The notes below the pieces were generated by a model. That model had not been told where the DNA came from. It made no database searches and saw nothing but the letters and a program-made list of their open reading frames with translations. Positions 62,111 to 64,000 of a stretch of DNA of 64,000 bases are shown in pieces. This DNA is from Streptomyces sp. SCL15-4. Its GTDB lineage: Bacteria > Actinomycetota > Actinomycetes > Streptomycetales > Streptomycetaceae. The stretch lies in the NCBI RefSeq assembly GCF_033366695.1, contig NZ_JAOBTQ010000001.1:8246001-8310000 (forward strand), in the 5' to 3' direction. Position 1 is the first letter of the stretch, and every line of letters starts with the position of its first letter. Made by a program: the position numbers and the translations under genes.

Positions 62111-63010
62111 CTAACGGCCGCTGAAGAAGTCGGTGAGGGCGGTGGCGACGGCCTCGGGCTGCTCCTCGGGGATGTAGTGACCGGCGTCGGGCACGATGAC
62201 GCCGGTCACGTTCTCGGCCCACGGGCTGAGGGAGGCCGCCATATCCGGGATCGAGCCGTGGCTGCTGGAGATTCCGAGGACGGGCGCGGTCAGGCGTCGT
62301 TGCTCGAGTGCCGCGCGGTTCTTGCGCGCGGACTCGGCGGCGTCGCGGTAGTAGGCGAGGCCGGCGCGCAGGCCGCCATCGACGGCGAGGGCCGCGCCGT
62401 AGTAGTCGAGCTCTGCTTCCTCGAACGCGTCGGGCGCGAGGGACTTGGTCTTCAGGAACCAGCTGACGTACTCCCGCTCGCGGCCGGTTATCAGCGTCTC
62501 GGGAAGGCTGGGCACCACGTGGAACGCGAAGTGCCAGGTCTTGAACGCCAGAGTCGGGTCGAGGGGGATCGCTTCCGGCATGGTGATACCGGGGATTCCG
62601 GCGTCGAGCAGCGCGACCCCGTGCAGTCGGCTCTCGTAGTTAAGGGCGAGGGAGAAGGCGACCCAGGCGCCGATGTCGTGCCCGGCGAGCCAGTAGTCCC
62701 GCACGCCGAGAGCGTTCACGGCGGCCTGGATGTGCGCGGCGACCGTGTGCGTGTCGTAGCCGAGTTCCGGATGCTCGGAATTGCCTTGGCCCGGCTGGTC
62801 GATCGCTATGACCCGGAACCGATCGGCGAGAGCAGGCATGACCTTTCGCCAGGCCCACCACGTCTGCGGGAACCCGGTGAGCAGGACGGCGGCCGGTCCG
62901 TCCGGCCGACCGCCTTCGACGGCGTGCAGGCGGACGCCGTCGGCGTCGACCCAGCGGTGCGTGAATCCGGCCAGGTCATGCAGGGGCAGGGCGGGGACGG
63001 GGTTGGCCAT
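62111..63010 (-). CDS. Epoxide-hydrolase-like alpha/beta-hydrolase
   Basis: 299 aa. Oxyanion region LTGFPQTWWAWRKVMPAL; nucleophile Asp in WLAGHDIGAWVAFSL; acid in the C-terminal half; His in DAGHYIPEEQPEAV. An Asp nucleophile in GHDIGA is typical of epoxide hydrolases and haloalkane dehalogenases. GGAGG lies 6 bp before the ATG. Divergent from a TetR gene with a perfect operator between, so it is likely an inducible detoxification gene. Confidence 0.88.
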   Translation of the reverse strand: MANPVPALPLHDLAGFTHRWVDADGVRLHAVEGGRPDGPAAVLLTGFPQTWWAWRKVMPALADRFRVIAIDQPGQGNSEHPELGYDTHTVAAHIQAAVNALGVRDYWLAGHDIGAWVAFSLALNYESRLHGVALLDAGIPGITMPEAIPLDPTLAFKTWHFAFHVVPSLPETLITGREREYVSWFLKTKSLAPDAFEEAELDYYGAALAVDGGLRAGLAYYRDAAESARKNRAALEQRRLTAPVLGISSSHGSIPDMAASLSPWAENVTGVIVPDAGHYIPEEQPEAVATALTDFFSGR

Positions 63011-63056
63011 GGGAATCCTCCATCGAGGCGGGTGGACCGTGTTTCGACGCTAGCAC

Positions 63057-63080
63057 ATCTTGAACTGGTCAGTTCAAGAT
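63057..63080. promoter_or_regulatory. 24-bp palindromic TetR operator
   Basis: Perfect 10-bp arms ATCTTGAACT/AGTTCAAGAT around GGTC, between the divergent hydrolase and tetR starts, 15 bp before the tetR ATG. Confidence 0.85.
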
Positions 63081-63095
63081 GGGAGGATGGGCCGC

Positions 63096-63686
63096 ATGGC
63101 AGGCAAGAAGCAGTTCGACATGGACACGGTGCTCGACGCCGCGATGATCCAGTTCTGGCGCTCCGGGTACGCCGACACCTCGCTCGACGACCTGTCCCGG
63201 GCGACCGGCCTGAACCGCAGCTCGATCTACTCCTCGCTTGGCGACAAGGACGCGCTCTTCCTTCGCTGCCTGGATCGCTACGCCACGCGCTACGGTGACA
63301 AGTACGACGCCGCCCTCTCGTGCGCGGCCGAGGACCCCGTTGCCGCCGTCCGCGCGTTCTTCGACGTCACCCTGGGGCGCATCGCCGATCCCGCCGTGCC
63401 CGATGGATGCCTGATGGCCCAGTCGGTCATGGCGAGTCCGGCGCTGAGTCCGAGCGTCGCAGAGCACGTCAAGAAGTTGTTCGGCCTCCAGCGCCCGCGC
63501 CTGCGCACCGCGCTGAAGGCCGGCGGAATGTCGGATGAGAACGCCGAGGACTTCGCCGTACACGTAGCGGCCGTGAACCAGTCTCTCGCGGTGATGGGCA
63601 GGGCCGGGTCGAGCCCGGAGCAACTCCGGGCGATCGTTGGCGTGACCGTCGACGCGCTCGCGCGGGCGCTGAGACCGGTCGGATAG
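63096..63686 (+). CDS. TetR-family repressor
   Basis: 196 aa. The TetR_N domain reads MDTVLDAAMIQFWRSGYADT, then SLDDLSRATGLNRSSIYSSL with GDKDALFLRCL. The C-terminal domain contains PDGCLMAQSVMASPALSPSV, as in the YxaF/AcrR-like group. GGGAGG lies 9 bp before the ATG at 63096. Expected to bind the palindrome at 63057 and repress itself and the divergent epoxide hydrolase. Confidence 0.9.
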   Translation: MAGKKQFDMDTVLDAAMIQFWRSGYADTSLDDLSRATGLNRSSIYSSLGDKDALFLRCLDRYATRYGDKYDAALSCAAEDPVAAVRAFFDVTLGRIADPAVPDGCLMAQSVMASPALSPSVAEHVKKLFGLQRPRLRTALKAGGMSDENAEDFAVHVAAVNQSLAVMGRAGSSPEQLRAIVGVTVDALARALRPVG

Positions 63687-63719
63687 CGGTGTTGCGTCTC
63701 GAACCAATGTACGCAGAGA

Positions 63720-63887
63720 TTTGACATAAGAGCAGCCGTCACCGCCGCGGCGAAGGCCGCCGCCGCGGCCCGGGATCGCGTGGCCGAGTACCTGTTCGCA
63801 TCGCGGCTGGAGCAGCTGACGGAGTGGCTGTCACAGGTTGCCGTGCGTTCGCTGGACGGCGAGGTGGCCGGGGCGGTGATCGCGTGA
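63720..63887 (+). pseudogene. Remnant of a small helical protein upstream of the DUF721 gene
   Basis: The frame reads AAVTAAAKAAAAARDRVAEY, then LFASRLEQLTEWLSQVAVRS and LDGEVAGAVIA. No start codon lies in frame upstream, so the N-terminus seems deleted. Its stop overlaps the next GTG (GTGA), indicating an original operon. Such Ala-rich small proteins precede DUF721 genes on Streptomyces plasmids (recollection, not searched). Confidence 0.5.
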
Positions 63888-64000
63888 GCACCGAGTCGAG
63901 CGGCGTCGACCTCGCCCGCCAGGCCTTGGTCGCCGCCCGGGAGGCGGCGAAGAAGAACGGCGGCGCCATATGGCGAAGCCGTCACGGCGCACCGACACGG
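63884..64000 (+). CDS. DUF721 (DciA-like) protein, N-terminal part; 3' end beyond window
   Basis: The GTG overlaps the preceding stop. The 39 visible residues (VSTESSGVDLARQALVAARE and AAKKNGGA) match the start of actinobacterial DUF721 proteins encoded on accessory replicons. The reading after GGA (IWRSRHGAPTR) is less typical and may mark another frameshift. DciA-type proteins load replicative helicase; plasmid-type members are uncharacterised. Confidence 0.55.
   Translation, partial: MSTESSGVDLARQALVAAREAAKKNGGAIWRSRHGAPTR

Overview
The window is high-GC actinobacterial DNA, almost certainly Streptomyces. The gene families, GTG starts, Tat and Sec secretion signals and the tap-tpg telomere pair at the left edge all fit. 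Tap and Tpg maintain the ends of linear Streptomyces replicons, so this is probably a subtelomeric chromosome arm or a linear plasmid. The many transposase relics, the broken conjugative relaxase and the fragmented genes fit that setting.

Layout. 0-2 kb: tap (5' end cut by the window) and tpg. 2.3-13 kb: a minus-strand island of secreted carbohydrate enzymes. It holds a PHB/feruloyl-type esterase, a GH29 alpha-L-fucosidase, a GH59 galactosidase and a GH27 alpha-galactosidase. Each carries ricin-type (CBM13-like) beta-trefoil repeats. Decayed GH54 arabinofuranosidase and GH10 xylanase genes lie among them. 13-16 kb: a dead IS21-type element and an MBL-fold lactonase-like enzyme. 16-25 kb: aquaporin, secreted DUF proteins, a TAP-like secreted peptidase, azlD with a truncated azlC, a TetR/NmrA pair and a beta-carbonic anhydrase. 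25.7-29 kb: an NCS2 permease and arylsulfotransferase-like gene with overlapping ends, divergent from an XRE-cupin regulator. 29-34 kb: relics, a coupled secreted protein/acidic cytosolic protein pair, an IS630 relic and an AT-richer secreted gene. 35-42 kb: HxlR/quinone oxidoreductase, two adjacent YceI-family proteins, GNAT, and a secreted serine hydrolase. 43-45 kb: IS5-type elements, one enclosing a GNAT gene. 45-50 kb: HxlR/tautomerase, a frameshifted MobF-type relaxase, and MarR/phenolic acid decarboxylase. 50-53 kb: degraded plasmid-type genes. 53-57 kb: SDR/MarR and HxlR/MFS pairs. 57-64 kb: relics, a cynR fragment with cynS and a deaminase, an IS5 relic, epoxide hydrolase/TetR, and the start of a DUF721 (DciA-like) gene.

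Functional themes. (1) Secreted glycan breakdown by lectin-tagged enzymes. (2) Seven separate modules in which a small regulator (HxlR x3, MarR x2, TetR x2) is divergent from one enzyme or efflux gene, most plausibly serving aromatic or electrophile detoxification. Several have clear palindromes between the divergent starts. (3) Heavy gene decay: more than 20 recognisable broken genes. Three G-runs of 7-9 bases each sit exactly where one surplus base breaks a frame, which could be real slippage or sequencing error. No tRNA, rRNA or CRISPR array was seen.

All family assignments come from reading protein motifs by eye. No database search was run.
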